A stretch of DNA of 64,000 nucleotides from Acidobacteriota bacterium (GCA_023389035.1 JAEWFC010000021.1:28080-92079), one strand, 5' to 3'; shown: positions 43,477 through 53,024, numbered from the stretch's first letter. Numbers and translations: made by a program. The notes: generated by a model from the sequence alone, not told the origin.

Positions 43477-44487
43477 ATGAGCTTGGATAAAAGTAAGGCG
43501 ATCGAGTCTGCGCTGCAGCAGATAGAGAAAAAGTTCGGCAAGGGTTCGATCATGCGTCTCGGCGAACGCCCACACGAAGACGCAGGTGCTATATCGACAA
43601 ACTGCCTAAGCCTGGATGCCGCGATCGGCGTCGGCGGTATGCCCCGCGGCCGCATCGTTGAGATCTATGGTCCCGAGAGTTCAGGAAAGACGACGCTTGC
43701 ATTGCAGGTGGTCGCCTCAGCCCAGAGCGAAGGCGGTGTCTGTGCATATATCGACGCCGAACATGCGATGGACCCGGAATATGCGGGCAAGCTCGGTGTG
43801 AACATCGATGACTTGCTGATCTCGCAGCCCGATTCCGGCGAACAGGCGCTAGAGATCGCAGAAACGCTGATCCGCTCGAACAGCGTTGACGTTATCGTGG
43901 TCGATTCGGTCGCGGCACTGGTACCGCGCGCGGAGCTCGACGGCGAGATGGGCGATTCGCTTCCCGGCCTGCAGGCACGTCTGATGTCGCAGGCACTCAG
44001 AAAGATCACGGCGATCGTTTCCAGCTCGCACACCACGTTCATATTCATCAACCAGCTGCGTGAAAAGATCGGCGTATTTTTCGGTTCGCCGGAAACGACG
44101 ACGGGCGGAAAGGCTCTGAAGTTTTACGCCAGCGTCAGGCTTGATATTCGAAGGATCGGAGCGATCAAGGACGGCGACCGCGTCGTCGGCAATCGCACGC
44201 GTGTAAAGGTGGTCAAGAACAAATGTGCGCCGCCGTTCCGCGAGACCGAGTTTGACATCATGTACGGCGAGGGCATCAGCCGCGAAGGCGATCTGGTCGA
44301 TCTCGCTGTCCTACACAACATCGTGGAAAAAAGCGGTGCGTGGTTCTCATACTCCGGCGAGAGGCTCGGGCAGGGACGCGAGAATGTAAAGACGCTGCTC
44401 AAGACGAACACGGAGCTGCGCGACCGGATCGAGCACGACGTAAAATCGAAGCTCGGCTTTCTGAAGGCAGAGGCCGCACCTGCATAA
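43477..44487 (+). CDS. recA: Recombinase RecA
   Basis: Strand-exchange and SOS coprotease ATPase. The ATG at 43477 gives MSLDKSKAIESALQQIEKKFGKGSIMRLGE, as in the family; an in-frame extension to 43432 is less likely. GGAG lies about 14 bases upstream. Walker A is GPESSGKTT, Walker B VDVIVVDSV, followed by LVPRAELDGEMGD (L1), FINQLREKIGVFFGSPETTTGGKALKFYASVRLDIRR spread over L2 and beyond. The 336-residue protein ends with a short tail (LKAEAAPA). No recX follows. Confidence 0.97.
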   Translation: MSLDKSKAIESALQQIEKKFGKGSIMRLGERPHEDAGAISTNCLSLDAAIGVGGMPRGRIVEIYGPESSGKTTLALQVVASAQSEGGVCAYIDAEHAMDPEYAGKLGVNIDDLLISQPDSGEQALEIAETLIRSNSVDVIVVDSVAALVPRAELDGEMGDSLPGLQARLMSQALRKITAIVSSSHTTFIFINQLREKIGVFFGSPETTTGGKALKFYASVRLDIRRIGAIKDGDRVVGNRTRVKVVKNKCAPPFRETEFDIMYGEGISREGDLVDLAVLHNIVEKSGAWFSYSGERLGQGRENVKTLLKTNTELRDRIEHDVKSKLGFLKAEAAPA

Positions 44488-44488
44488 C

Positions 44489-44522
44489 GAAAAAGGCCGC
44501 CCGTTCACCGAGCGGCCTTTTC
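44489..44522. terminator. Bidirectional terminator between recA and the lipoprotein gene
   Basis: AAGGCCGC (44493-44500) and GCGGCCTT (44512-44519) form a perfect 8-bp stem with flanking A-run and T-run. It ends recA and the converging minus-strand gene. Confidence 0.85.
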
Positions 44523-44542
44523 ACATTCGAATCAGATTGAAC

Positions 44543-44995
44543 CTACGGCTTGCGGCCTGTCCGCGGGCCGTTGGTATTTGAGCTCCGCATTGACGGTGCC
44601 GTGCTTCGCATCGAAGGAGCGTCGGTTCCGGTCGAGGCATTCGAAGATCCCTGCAGCTGACGACGGATCTCTTCTTCAGACGGAATTCCGGGCGTTGCCG
44701 TCGCACCGGCTCGGGGCTTGACGTTAACGTTCTTAGGATCGATGCCGGGGATCGGCGTGGTTCCCGGCCGTGCAACGTTTGTCGGGTCAGCAGGGATCCC
44801 GGGCGTGGGAGTTCCGTTCACGCCGTTGAGCGGAAGCGGAGCGTTGGAAAATCCGGGCGGCATATTCGCCGCGTTGATGTTTACGTTTCCGATACCGACC
44901 GTGTTAGCAAGATTTGCGTTCGGATCGGCACCGCAGGCAGTTAAGATGGCCGCCGTGACGGCGAGAAGGGTCGCAAGAGCGAACAATTTATTCAT
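44543..44995 (-). CDS. Asn/Pro-rich lipoprotein of unknown function
   Basis: A 150-residue lipoprotein, signal ending LTAC (Cys21). The rest is low complexity, rich in Asn, Pro, Gly, Thr and Ser, with recurring TPGIP / TPIPGID blocks and a C-terminal basic segment. Nothing suggests a folded catalytic domain. Such proteins are typical envelope linkers. It converges with recA. Confidence 0.7.
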   Translation of the reverse strand: MNKLFALATLLAVTAAILTACGADPNANLANTVGIGNVNINAANMPPGFSNAPLPLNGVNGTPTPGIPADPTNVARPGTTPIPGIDPKNVNVKPRAGATATPGIPSEEEIRRQLQGSSNASTGTDAPSMRSTAPSMRSSNTNGPRTGRKP

Positions 44996-45281
44996 TAATG
45001 AAGATCCTCGTAATTTAAAATAGCTGTGCCGGGTTGAAGGTTGCGTCTCCGGAGGACAGCGACGGCGTTCAAACCGGCACGGGCAGGTATTTTATCGGTC
45101 TAATGTTGATCGCAATTGTCGGGGAAACAACCGCTAATGGGTGATTATAGCCAGCGGCGAGCTTTTGTCAATACTTTCAAAACACGGTTTTTCGCGCCCG
45201 GCGGGAACCTGAAACCAAGTATTTGACAACCGTTTAGCCTTTACATAGACTTATGAATTCGCCTCCCGGCGAAGGTCTTCC

Positions 45282-45357
<76 letters not shown>

Positions 45358-45373
45358 TAGATTAATTAGTCAG

Positions 45374-45397
45374 GGCTGCCACATTCGCAGCCTTTTT
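45374..45397 (+). terminator. Intrinsic terminator after tRNA-Phe
   Basis: GGCTGC (45374-45379) pairs with GCAGCC (45387-45392) and is followed by TTTTT. It ends the tRNA transcript. Confidence 0.8.
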
Positions 45398-45533
45398 CTG
45401 TTGTAGGATTAATTAGTGGGAACTCGTAGCGGCCCTGTTTCGGCAATAATGTTGTTCAATTAATCATGGGCTTCTCTCTCATTAAAGCTAGACGTTTCGT
45501 TGTCCAATTCGACTTTAAACGCTAGATAACTTT

Positions 45534-46010
45534 ATGGATGATCGTAGTATCGCTAAGTTGCTATTAACTATTGTGGTAGCCGGTAGCGCGTTTTTGCTCG
45601 CTTGCAATCCAAGAGAAACGCCGATTTTCAGGGAGCTGGCAGAAGCAAGCGAGAAAGAGATCACGCAACGAACCGAGGAAGCGATTCACAATGATCCGGA
45701 GCTACAAAAGCTTAGTGAACTGTGTAACTGGATCCCACGAAAGCCAGACGCGGCTGTAGTTAGCAAATCTTGGAGTGCTAACAACGGGAAAACCCTATAC
45801 CTTTACCTATTGACCGAGACTAGTTTGGAAGATATGGAGAAAATATGGCTACCGCATTTTTCGCACAATGGTTGGGAGGTAGCCGATAGTGATCGCCTCG
45901 TGGTAGGAAACACACTCAGATTCAGAAAAGAAGGATACTCGATAAGGATCCAATACGGCGGGCTGGGGAGCGGCTCAAATCTAGCTTTTAGTTGCTCGAG
46001 TCCCGGCTAG
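45534..46010 (+). CDS. Hypothetical lipoprotein
   Basis: A 158-residue lipoprotein with signal ending LLAC (Cys24). The mature part starts with a charged helix and then a compact α/β region (CNWIPRKPDAAVVSKSWSANNGKTLYLYLLTETSLEDMEKIWLPHF divided into strands and helices, ending FSCSSPG). Two further cysteines may form a disulfide. No family is recognised. It is slightly more A/T-rich than its neighbours and stands alone between tRNA-Phe and the sugar transporter genes; 46011-46189 holds nothing I can support. Confidence 0.65.
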   Translation: MDDRSIAKLLLTIVVAGSAFLLACNPRETPIFRELAEASEKEITQRTEEAIHNDPELQKLSELCNWIPRKPDAAVVSKSWSANNGKTLYLYLLTETSLEDMEKIWLPHFSHNGWEVADSDRLVVGNTLRFRKEGYSIRIQYGGLGSGSNLAFSCSSPG

Positions 46011-46189
46011 CTCTGCAAGGTTTTTTTTGGCATCGGTACGAACGATTTCTTTGTCGCTTAATTTCCTCCTCATTCGATTCAGACATTCCAATAAGACGCA
46101 TCAGCCTTAGTTATCATGGGTCGCGGTGTGACTTGCAAAGTTCGTGACGGCAACCTAACTTATGCAAAGCACTTTCCTCGTCCGTCTAT

Positions 46190-47707
46190 ATGGCTCTGCT
46201 AGAAATGCGTGGGATCACGAAGGAATTTCCCGGCGTCAAGGCTCTTGACGGCGTTACCTTTGATCTGCACGCGGGCGAATTTCACGCCCTTGTTGGCGAG
46301 AACGGCGCGGGAAAATCGACGCTAATGAAGGTACTCTCGGGCGTTTATCCGCACGGCACGTACGGCGGCGAGATATTGGTAGACGGTAAGGCGGCGAACT
46401 CCGGCAATATTCGTGAGGCCGAAGATGCCGGGATCGCAATAATCTTTCAGGAACTCTCGCTGGTCAAAGAGCTGACCGTAGCCGAGAACATCTTTCTTGG
46501 CCGCGAGCCGTCGCGCTTCGGCGTGGTTAATTGGTCGGAGATCTACCAACGGTCGGCCAGCCTTCTTCGCGATCTGAAGCTGCCGCTCGATCCGCGTACA
46601 AAGGTCGGGAATCTCGGCATCGGGCAGCAGCAGCTGGTCGAGATCGCAAAGGCATTATCAAAGAACGCCCGCATTCTCGTGCTCGATGAGCCAACGGCAG
46701 CGCTGACGGAATCCGAGGTCGAGACTCTTTTCACGATACTCCGTGATCTGCGATCGCGCGGCGTCGGGATGATCTATATCTCGCACAAGCTTGATGAGGT
46801 CTTTGCGATGAGCGACCGCATCACAGTGCTCCGAGATGGCAAGAGCGTCGGCACGGAAGCGACGATCAGCCTCGACCGCAACAAGGTCATCGCGATGATG
46901 GTCGGCCGCGAGGTCGGAGACATCTTTCCCCAGAACTCTCACGAGGTCGGAGACATCGCCCTCGAAGTTCGCGGGCTTACCGTTCGCGATCCGGATCGGC
47001 CCGAGAAGAAATTGGTCGATGATGTTTCGTTCAGTGTGCGGCGAGGCGAGGTTCTAGGCATCGCGGGCCTGATGGGGGCCGGACGAAGCGAGTCGTTGAT
47101 GACAGTTTTTGGCGCGTGGCCGGGTGAATCGAGCGGCGAGGTGTGTGTCGGTGGAAAACGGGTCGACATAAGATCTCCCGTCGACGCGATAAGCCACGGG
47201 ATCGGCTTCGTGACCGAGGATCGAAAACGTTTTGGACTGATACTCGATCAGTCGATCGCGAACAATTCAACGCTCGCGAACCTGCGGCGGATCTGCGGCT
47301 CGCTGATCACGAATCGTGCACGCGAGACCGCGGCGACACAGAAAGTTATGGGTTCGCTCCGCGTAAAGGCGGGCTCGCCGGACGTAGTAACCGGAACGCT
47401 TTCGGGCGGAAATCAACAGAAGGTCGTGCTCGGGAAATGGCTGTTGACCGAGCCGAAAGTGCTTTTTCTAGACGAGCCGACACGCGGCATCGACGTTGGT
47501 GCAAAACAGGAGATCTACGCCGAGATAAACAAGCTTGCAGCGAGCGGACTCGCGGTTGTGATGGTGTCGAGCGAGCTGCCCGAAGTGCTGGGCCTGTCGG
47601 ATCGGATCCTTGTACTGCACGAAGGAAAAGTAACGGGAGAATTTACCCGAGCCGAGGCGACCTCGGAAAAGGTCATGGCCGCCGCGACGGCGACCGTTGC
47701 CGCCTGA
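46190..47707 (+). CDS. xylG: Sugar ABC transporter ATPase, XylG-type
   Basis: A 505-residue ATPase with two fused ABC domains, as in the CUT2 sugar importers. The first has Walker A GENGAGKSTLMK, Q-loop FQELSLV, signature-like GIGQQQLVEIAKAL and Walker B ILVLDEPTAAL. The second has LMGAGRSE in place of a strict Walker A, LSGGNQQKVVLGKWL and VLFLDEPTRGID. This asymmetry is typical of XylG/RbsA. It is followed by the permease and binding protein genes. Xylose is inferred from the binding protein. Confidence 0.93.
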   Translation: MALLEMRGITKEFPGVKALDGVTFDLHAGEFHALVGENGAGKSTLMKVLSGVYPHGTYGGEILVDGKAANSGNIREAEDAGIAIIFQELSLVKELTVAENIFLGREPSRFGVVNWSEIYQRSASLLRDLKLPLDPRTKVGNLGIGQQQLVEIAKALSKNARILVLDEPTAALTESEVETLFTILRDLRSRGVGMIYISHKLDEVFAMSDRITVLRDGKSVGTEATISLDRNKVIAMMVGREVGDIFPQNSHEVGDIALEVRGLTVRDPDRPEKKLVDDVSFSVRRGEVLGIAGLMGAGRSESLMTVFGAWPGESSGEVCVGGKRVDIRSPVDAISHGIGFVTEDRKRFGLILDQSIANNSTLANLRRICGSLITNRARETAATQKVMGSLRVKAGSPDVVTGTLSGGNQQKVVLGKWLLTEPKVLFLDEPTRGIDVGAKQEIYAEINKLAASGLAVVMVSSELPEVLGLSDRILVLHEGKVTGEFTRAEATSEKVMAAATATVAA

Positions 47708-47719
47708 AAGTAATTCACG

Positions 47720-48871
47720 ATGACGGAAAATGTGACCGAACAGAAACGATTCAAGCTCGAGACATCCGCCTTGCGGGCGTACACGATGACGGCTGCACTC
47801 GCGATCATCTGGGGGTTCTTTCACTGGCGAACGGGCGGCAATTTCATCACGGCTGAGAATCTATCGAACCTGATGACGCAAACCTCGGTCACGGGCATCA
47901 TCGCCGTCGGAATGCTCATGGTGATCGTGTCGGGAAACATAGACCTGTCGGTCGGTTCCCTGCTCGGGCTTGCCGGTGCGATCGCGGCGATCGTAATGAC
48001 TACGATGGGCTATGGCATCGTACCCGCTATCATCGCCGCCATCGCGGTCGGAGTTTTCGTCGGTGCGTTACAAGGCTCGCTGACCGCTTACTTTAACATC
48101 CCGGCGTTTATCGTTACGCTCGGCGGGCTGCTGGCGTGGCGAGGAGTCGTTAAAGGGATCACGAACAGTTCGACGGTGCCCGTCGCCGAGCCTTCGTTCA
48201 TCGCGATCGGGCAAAGCTTCCTTCATCCGACGGTCGGATGGATACTGGCGGCGGTTGCGATCCTGCTGGTTCTGTTCCTCGCCTTTCGTCGTGCACGTTC
48301 CCAAAAGGAATACGGGCTCGGCGAAGGCAAGATCGGTACCGAGTTGATGAAATCGATAATTCCGATAATCGTTATCGTAGTTTTTATCGTGACAATGAAC
48401 GCCTACGCGGGAATCCCGAATCCCGTGCTGCTGTTCCTGATCGTCGCAGGCATCGGCTACTTCATAACGAACAACACGACATTCGGCCGCTACCTCTACG
48501 CGATCGGCGGCAACGCTGAGGCGGCGAGGCTTTCGGGGATAAATAACAAGTTGATCGTGCTAAAAGTGTTCGCGCTGCTCGGTGCGTTCGTAGGCCTAGC
48601 GGCGATCGTCAGCACAGCGAGACTCGGCAGTGCGACCGTCGATGCAGGTGCTTTGAAAGAGCTAGACGCGATCGCCGCGTGTGTGATCGGCGGTACCAGC
48701 CTGATGGGCGGCCGCGGAACAGTCTTTGGTGCCTGCCTCGGTGCGTTGATAATGGCGAGCCTTGATAACGGAATGAGCTCAATAAATCTTGAGAGCTATT
48801 TGCAGGACATTATCAAGGGCACGATATTGGTCACCGCGGTCGGACTTGATATGATTGGCAAGAGATCTTAA
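47720..48871 (+). CDS. xylH: Sugar ABC transporter permease, XylH-type
   Basis: A 383-residue inner-membrane permease with about ten hydrophobic spans. Family landmarks are GNIDLSVGSLLGLAGAI, FIVTLGGLLAWRGVVKG, GRYLYAIGGNAEAARLSGI and the C-terminal IAACVIGGTSLMGGRGTVFGA. The length exceeds RbsC (~320) and fits XylH, which has extra helices. It starts 12 bases after the ATPase stop. Confidence 0.93.
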   Translation: MTENVTEQKRFKLETSALRAYTMTAALAIIWGFFHWRTGGNFITAENLSNLMTQTSVTGIIAVGMLMVIVSGNIDLSVGSLLGLAGAIAAIVMTTMGYGIVPAIIAAIAVGVFVGALQGSLTAYFNIPAFIVTLGGLLAWRGVVKGITNSSTVPVAEPSFIAIGQSFLHPTVGWILAAVAILLVLFLAFRRARSQKEYGLGEGKIGTELMKSIIPIIVIVVFIVTMNAYAGIPNPVLLFLIVAGIGYFITNNTTFGRYLYAIGGNAEAARLSGINNKLIVLKVFALLGAFVGLAAIVSTARLGSATVDAGALKELDAIAACVIGGTSLMGGRGTVFGACLGALIMASLDNGMSSINLESYLQDIIKGTILVTAVGLDMIGKRS

Positions 48872-48900
48872 CTCAACTTTTTCTGGAGTTCCTAAAAGAA

Positions 48901-49980
48901 ATGAAATTGAAATTATTGGTGATCGCTGTCGCCGCAGCGTTGTTTTCCGCATGCGTTTCGGCTCCCGCCCCAGGCACGAATACTGCGAACTCGACTAACA
49001 CCGCCGGCACGGGCAGCGTGAAGATCGGATTCTCGATGGCGACGCTTGAAGAAGAGCGGTGGGTCCGCGATAAAGAGGCGTTCGAGGCTCATTGCAGAAA
49101 GATGAACGTCGAATGCGTAGTGACGGTCGCGAATAAGAGTGCGGAAAAGCAGGCGAACGACGTCGACATCCTGCTGACGCAGGGCGTGAATGTTCTGGTC
49201 ATTGCTCCGCACGACGCAACGCAGGCTGCCTTGATGGTCGACCGTGCAAAGGCCAAAGGCGTTCCGGTGATAAGCTACGACCGCCTGATAAATTCGGACA
49301 AGATCGATCTCTACATATCGCATCAGGTTCCCGTGATCGGGCGCAAGATCGCTGAATATGCTCTGGAAAAGGTCCCGACCGGAAACTACGTGATGGTCTA
49401 CGGCGACGCCAAGGACAACAACTCTTTGATAATGAAGAAAGAGCAGATGGCGGTTTTGCAGCCTGCGATCGATCGCGGTGATATTAAGTTGGTCGTCGAT
49501 CAGCACGCGACCGATTGGAAGGCCGAGGAAGCGATGAAGATCGTCGAAAATGCTCTGACGCAGAACAACAATGACGTTAAGGCTGTGGTTGCGTCAAACG
49601 ACGGCACGGCAAGCGGTGCTATCGCCGCGCTGAATAAGAAAGGCCTCGCTGGAACGGTGGTCGTAACCGGCCAGGACGCCCAGTTGAGCGCACTGCAGAG
49701 CATCGCCGAAGGCAAACAGACGATGACGGTATACAAATCGATCATTCCGCTCGCGAGCGGTGCCGTCGAAGCCGCGATCAAACTTGCGAAAAAGGAAGCT
49801 CTGAGTAACGCGCAGCCGTTTCGCAATGACGCGATCCAGAAGGACATCCCCGCGATACTGCTCGAAGTCCAAGTCGTCGATAAGAACAACCTAATGGACA
49901 CCGTCATCAAAGACCAGTACGCTACCTACGACGACGTTTACAAGAACGTCCCCGAAGGCCAGCGGCCGGCAAGGCCTTAG
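48901..49980 (+). CDS. xylF: Xylose-type sugar-binding lipoprotein, XylF-like
   Basis: A 359-residue periplasmic-binding protein anchored as a lipoprotein (signal ending FSAC, Cys18), then an Asn/Thr-rich linker. The sugar-binding fold shows KIGFSMATLEEERWVRDKEAF, VLVIAPHDATQAALMVDRAKAKGVPVISYDRLI, ISHQVPVIGRKIAEY, VYGDAKDNNSLI, AVVASNDGTASGAIAAL and VTGQDAQLSALQSIA. The acidic/aromatic pattern is that of D-xylose-binding proteins. Gene order G-H-F differs from the usual F-G-H. It ends in a terminator. Confidence 0.9.
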   Translation: MKLKLLVIAVAAALFSACVSAPAPGTNTANSTNTAGTGSVKIGFSMATLEEERWVRDKEAFEAHCRKMNVECVVTVANKSAEKQANDVDILLTQGVNVLVIAPHDATQAALMVDRAKAKGVPVISYDRLINSDKIDLYISHQVPVIGRKIAEYALEKVPTGNYVMVYGDAKDNNSLIMKKEQMAVLQPAIDRGDIKLVVDQHATDWKAEEAMKIVENALTQNNNDVKAVVASNDGTASGAIAALNKKGLAGTVVVTGQDAQLSALQSIAEGKQTMTVYKSIIPLASGAVEAAIKLAKKEALSNAQPFRNDAIQKDIPAILLEVQVVDKNNLMDTVIKDQYATYDDVYKNVPEGQRPARP

Positions 49981-50001
49981 GTATAGATTAATCCCATTCT
50001 G

Positions 50002-50030
50002 AAAAAGGCAGCCAAGTGGTTGCCTTTTTT
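50002..50030 (+). terminator. Intrinsic terminator after the sugar transporter operon
   Basis: AAGGCAGCC (50005-50013) pairs with GGTTGCCTT (50018-50026) with one G-U pair and is followed by a T-run. Confidence 0.8.
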
Positions 50031-50056
50031 GATCGTACGGGGATTTAATAAGTTAC

Positions 50057-51193
50057 GTGACGGAGACAGAGCCCTTAGCGAGCCGGATCAGGCCGCATAC
50101 GCTCGTGGACTACGTCGGCCAGAGCCATCTGGTCGGCGAGGGGAAACCGTTTCGCATCGCGATCGAGAACGGCCATGTATTTTCGTTCGTGCTCTGGGGT
50201 CCGCCGGGTACGGGCAAGACTACGCTGGCACGTATTTATGCGAACGCTATTAACGCGGAGTTTTATGAGCTCTCGGCCGTATCGGCGGGCAAGGATGACA
50301 TACGCAAACTGATCGCGGCGAATTCGCTTGATCCGCGGCCGAAGATCTTATTTCTCGATGAGATCCATCGGTTCAATAAAGCCCAACAAGATTTCTTGCT
50401 GCCGTTTGTTGAGAGCGGCGAATTGGTGCTGATCGGGGCGACCACCGAGAATCCCAGCTTTGAGGTCATCCCGGCGCTGATGTCGCGTCTGCGTGTCTTC
50501 ATTCTGGAAGAATTCAGCGACGACGAAATGGCAGCGATCATCGATCGTTCGGGATACGAATTGGAGCCTGACGCCAAAGAATGGCTTATCGAAATGGCTA
50601 ACGGCGACGCACGGCAGGCGATCACCATGATCGAAAACACCGCCCGCTTTTATGAAGTGGTGAACCTCGAAACGCTGAAGGAAACGCTTCAGTCGAAATT
50701 CCTCCGCTACGACAAAAAAGGCGAGGAGCACTACAACGTCATCAGTGCCTTCATTAAGTCGATGCGTGCTTCTAAAGCCGACGCGGCGATGTATTACCTG
50801 GCCCGAATGGTCGAAGCGGGTGAGGACCCGAAATTCATTGCACGCCGGATGGTGATCTTTGCATCGGAAGATATTGGACTCGCACAGCCGACAGCACTCG
50901 TTGTGGCCAATGCGGTGTTTGATGCGGTGACCACCATTGGCATGCCCGAGTGCATACATAACCTCGCACATGGCGTCGCGTTCCTGGCCAATGCCGCCAA
51001 GGACCGCAGCTCGACTAACGCGATCGGTAAGGCGATGGAAGATGCGAAAAAGTTTGGGAATCTTCCCGTGCCGATGCAGATCCGCAACGCCCCTACCAAG
51101 TTAATGAAGGACGTTGGCTACGGCGAAAAGACCGAAGACCAATCAGAAGATCTCCTGCCAAAAAAGCTCGCCGGAAAAAAATACTTCCAATAA
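50057..51193 (+). CDS. rarA: Replication-associated recombination protein A (AAA+ ATPase)
   Basis: RarA/MgsA acts at stalled replication forks. The 378-residue protein begins with GTG at 50057 and shows ASRIRPHTLVDYVGQSHLVGEG, Walker A LWGPPGTGKTT, Walker B ILFLDEIHRFNKAQQD, sensor 1 GATTENPSFEV, and the C-terminal clamp-loader-like domain with DAAMYYLARMVEAGEDPKFIARRMVIFASEDIGLA. Length is slightly short of E. coli RarA (447), lacking part of the C-terminal tail. The ribosome binding site is weak. Confidence 0.94.
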   Translation: MTETEPLASRIRPHTLVDYVGQSHLVGEGKPFRIAIENGHVFSFVLWGPPGTGKTTLARIYANAINAEFYELSAVSAGKDDIRKLIAANSLDPRPKILFLDEIHRFNKAQQDFLLPFVESGELVLIGATTENPSFEVIPALMSRLRVFILEEFSDDEMAAIIDRSGYELEPDAKEWLIEMANGDARQAITMIENTARFYEVVNLETLKETLQSKFLRYDKKGEEHYNVISAFIKSMRASKADAAMYYLARMVEAGEDPKFIARRMVIFASEDIGLAQPTALVVANAVFDAVTTIGMPECIHNLAHGVAFLANAAKDRSSTNAIGKAMEDAKKFGNLPVPMQIRNAPTKLMKDVGYGEKTEDQSEDLLPKKLAGKKYFQ

Positions 51194-51209
51194 AACAAAT
51201 AATTCGTGC

Positions 51210-51270
51210 TTGCCGTGAGACTTTTCCAGGGGTAATATCGTCTTACTGACCAGAATAGGATTTTGGTCAG
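51210..51270 (+). promoter_or_regulatory. Promoter and operator of the TetR regulator gene
   Basis: TTGCCG (51210-51215), 17-base spacer, TATAAT-like TAATAT (51233-51238), then a 25-bp near-perfect palindrome from CTGACCA (51246-51252) to TGGTCAG (51264-51270), with inner arms GAAT/ATTT. The palindrome falls where transcription would start and runs into the ribosome binding site AGGAG (51269-51273). This is the layout of an autorepressed TetR gene. Confidence 0.8.
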
Positions 51271-51277
51271 GAGTCAT

Positions 51278-51880
51278 ATGAAAGATTCTACTCAGCCAAG
51301 ATCCACACGCGACGCGATACTCGATGCAACGGACCGAATGCTAGCTAAGCACGGTTATAAGAAAATGACGATCGATGACCTCGCCAAAGAGGTCGGCATC
51401 GGCAAAGGCAGTGTCTATCTGCATTTTGAAAGCAAGGAAGAAATTGCACTTTCGCACATCGACCGGATGATCGAGCGAATGAAGTCCCGCTTGCACAACA
51501 TAGCTGTCTCACGGGGAAACGCGGAAACGCGGCTGCGAAAGATGATCCTTGAGAGGGTTATGTACCGCTTCGACAATGTTCAGCATTATTCGCAAAGCCT
51601 GAACGAACTGCTATCTCAGCTGAGGCCGCGGCTGCTCGAACGCCGCAAGAGATATTTTGAAGAGGAAGCTCGACTGTTCGCCGGCGTTCTGGAAGAAGGA
51701 AAGCAGGACGGTCGCTTTACAGTGAAGGACGCCAAAGAGGCAGGGCGGACGATCCTGGATGCGACCAATGCATTGCTTCCCTATAGCCTTAGTGCGTACG
51801 AACTCGGCGAGCGAGCTGAGATAGAGCGAAAAACGCTTCGCGTGGCAGATTTGATCATGAACGGATTGGTTAGGCGATAG
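51278..51880 (+). CDS. TetR-family transcriptional regulator
   Basis: A 200-residue TetR protein. The ATG at 51278 has AGGAG five to nine bases upstream, so it is preferred to a TTG at 51263. The DNA-binding domain reads TRDAILDATDRMLAKHGYKKMTIDDLAKEVGIGKGSVYLHFESKEEI; the C-terminal ligand/dimer domain is helical and unassigned. A matching operator lies immediately upstream. It precedes an S41 peptidase gene by 22 bases, so the two are probably coregulated; the ligand is unknown. Confidence 0.93.
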   Translation: MKDSTQPRSTRDAILDATDRMLAKHGYKKMTIDDLAKEVGIGKGSVYLHFESKEEIALSHIDRMIERMKSRLHNIAVSRGNAETRLRKMILERVMYRFDNVQHYSQSLNELLSQLRPRLLERRKRYFEEEARLFAGVLEEGKQDGRFTVKDAKEAGRTILDATNALLPYSLSAYELGERAEIERKTLRVADLIMNGLVRR

Positions 51881-51902
51881 ATCATTCAACGGAGTTACTT
51901 AT

Positions 51903-53000
51903 ATGACATACACAAAGGCATTATTTCAGTTTATTCTCGGTCTCTTCGTGCTTATTCCTGTGGCGATCGGACAAGCCCCGATGCCGGACGGCACCGTTGA
52001 TCAGCAGACACGCGATGCAGTGATCACGACACTTATTAAGGACCTGAACGATTCTTATGTTTTCCCCGACATCGCGGGGAAAATGCAGGCCGATCTCGAG
52101 CGTCGGAGAAAAGCCGGCGAGTACGACGCGATCACGTCCTCGACCGTGTTCGCTGATAAGCTGACGGCTGATCTGCAGTCGATCAGCAATGATAAACATC
52201 TCAGGGTTCGGTTCTCTCCAAATCCGATCCCTGTGCGTGCCCAAAGATCCGAGCCCACGCAGGAAGAAGTCGAGCGCTATCGAGAGCAGACGCGGCGGAT
52301 GAACTTCGGTTTCCAACGCGTCGAACGACTCGACGGAAATATTGGTTACATCGACCTTCGAGGTTTCAGCGACCACGAGCTTGGTGCGGACACTGTCGCG
52401 GCAGCGATGAGATTTCTTGCAGGTACAGACGCGATCATCTTTGACCTGCGCCAGAACGGCGGAGGGAGCCCGGGAATGGTTGCACTGATCACATCCTATT
52501 TGTACGGTGATAAGCCGGTACATTTAAACGATATGTATTCACGTAAGGGTGAAAAGACTGAGAGCTTCTGGACCCGCCCCGAAGCTGCCGCGATAAAATT
52601 CCCGGACAAGGACGTTTACGTTTTGACGGCGAAACGGACGTTCTCAGCCGGTGAGGAATTTACCTATAACCTCAAGAACCTAAAGCGTGCGACCATTATC
52701 GGCGAGGTTACGGGCGGCGGTGCTCATCCGGGCGGAATGGTTCGATTAAGCGATCATTTCGGTGTGTTTATTCCGACCGGTCGGGCGATCAATCCGATCT
52801 CGAAAACGAATTGGGAAGGCATTGGAGTAGAGCCTGACATCAACGTGCCGAAAGAGCAGGCGCTCAAGGTCGCACATATTGCCGCCCTCAAAAAGTCATC
52901 GGAATCCGTCAAAGACGAGATGGCGAAAGGACAGTTGAGCAAGTTGATCGCCGACCTAGAAAAGGAACTTACAGAAATGAGAAAGACCGCCGTGAAATAA
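51903..53000 (+). CDS. Secreted S41-family peptidase
   Basis: A 365-residue exported protein: a signal peptide cleaved near residue 24 (VAIGQA). Residues ~30-110 form an N-terminal helical S41 domain (LIKDLNDSYVFPDIAGKMQADL). There is no clear PDZ. The catalytic core has GNIGYIDLRGFSD, AIIFDLRQNGGGSPGM, the serine in AKRTFSAGEEFTYNLKNL and GEVTGGGAHPGG. This fits the IRBP-like subgroup rather than CtpA. GGAG precedes the ATG. It is likely cotranscribed with the TetR gene. Confidence 0.9.
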   Translation: MTYTKALFQFILGLFVLIPVAIGQAPMPDGTVDQQTRDAVITTLIKDLNDSYVFPDIAGKMQADLERRRKAGEYDAITSSTVFADKLTADLQSISNDKHLRVRFSPNPIPVRAQRSEPTQEEVERYREQTRRMNFGFQRVERLDGNIGYIDLRGFSDHELGADTVAAAMRFLAGTDAIIFDLRQNGGGSPGMVALITSYLYGDKPVHLNDMYSRKGEKTESFWTRPEAAAIKFPDKDVYVLTAKRTFSAGEEFTYNLKNLKRATIIGEVTGGGAHPGGMVRLSDHFGVFIPTGRAINPISKTNWEGIGVEPDINVPKEQALKVAHIAALKKSSESVKDEMAKGQLSKLIADLEKELTEMRKTAVK

Positions 53001-53012
53001 CGTCGGTCTTTT
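52982..53012 (+). terminator. Intrinsic terminator overlapping the end of the S41 gene
   Basis: AAAGACCG (52982-52989, inside the last codons) pairs with CGGTCTTT (53004-53011) and is followed by TTT. The stem overlaps the stop codon at 52998-53000. Confidence 0.55.
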
Positions 53013-53024
53013 AGACGAATCCAT

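Noticed and set aside
47143..47856. 237-codon frame across the xylG/xylH junction
   Set aside because: It overlaps two well-supported genes in another frame and has an Arg/Asp-rich composition typical of shadow frames.
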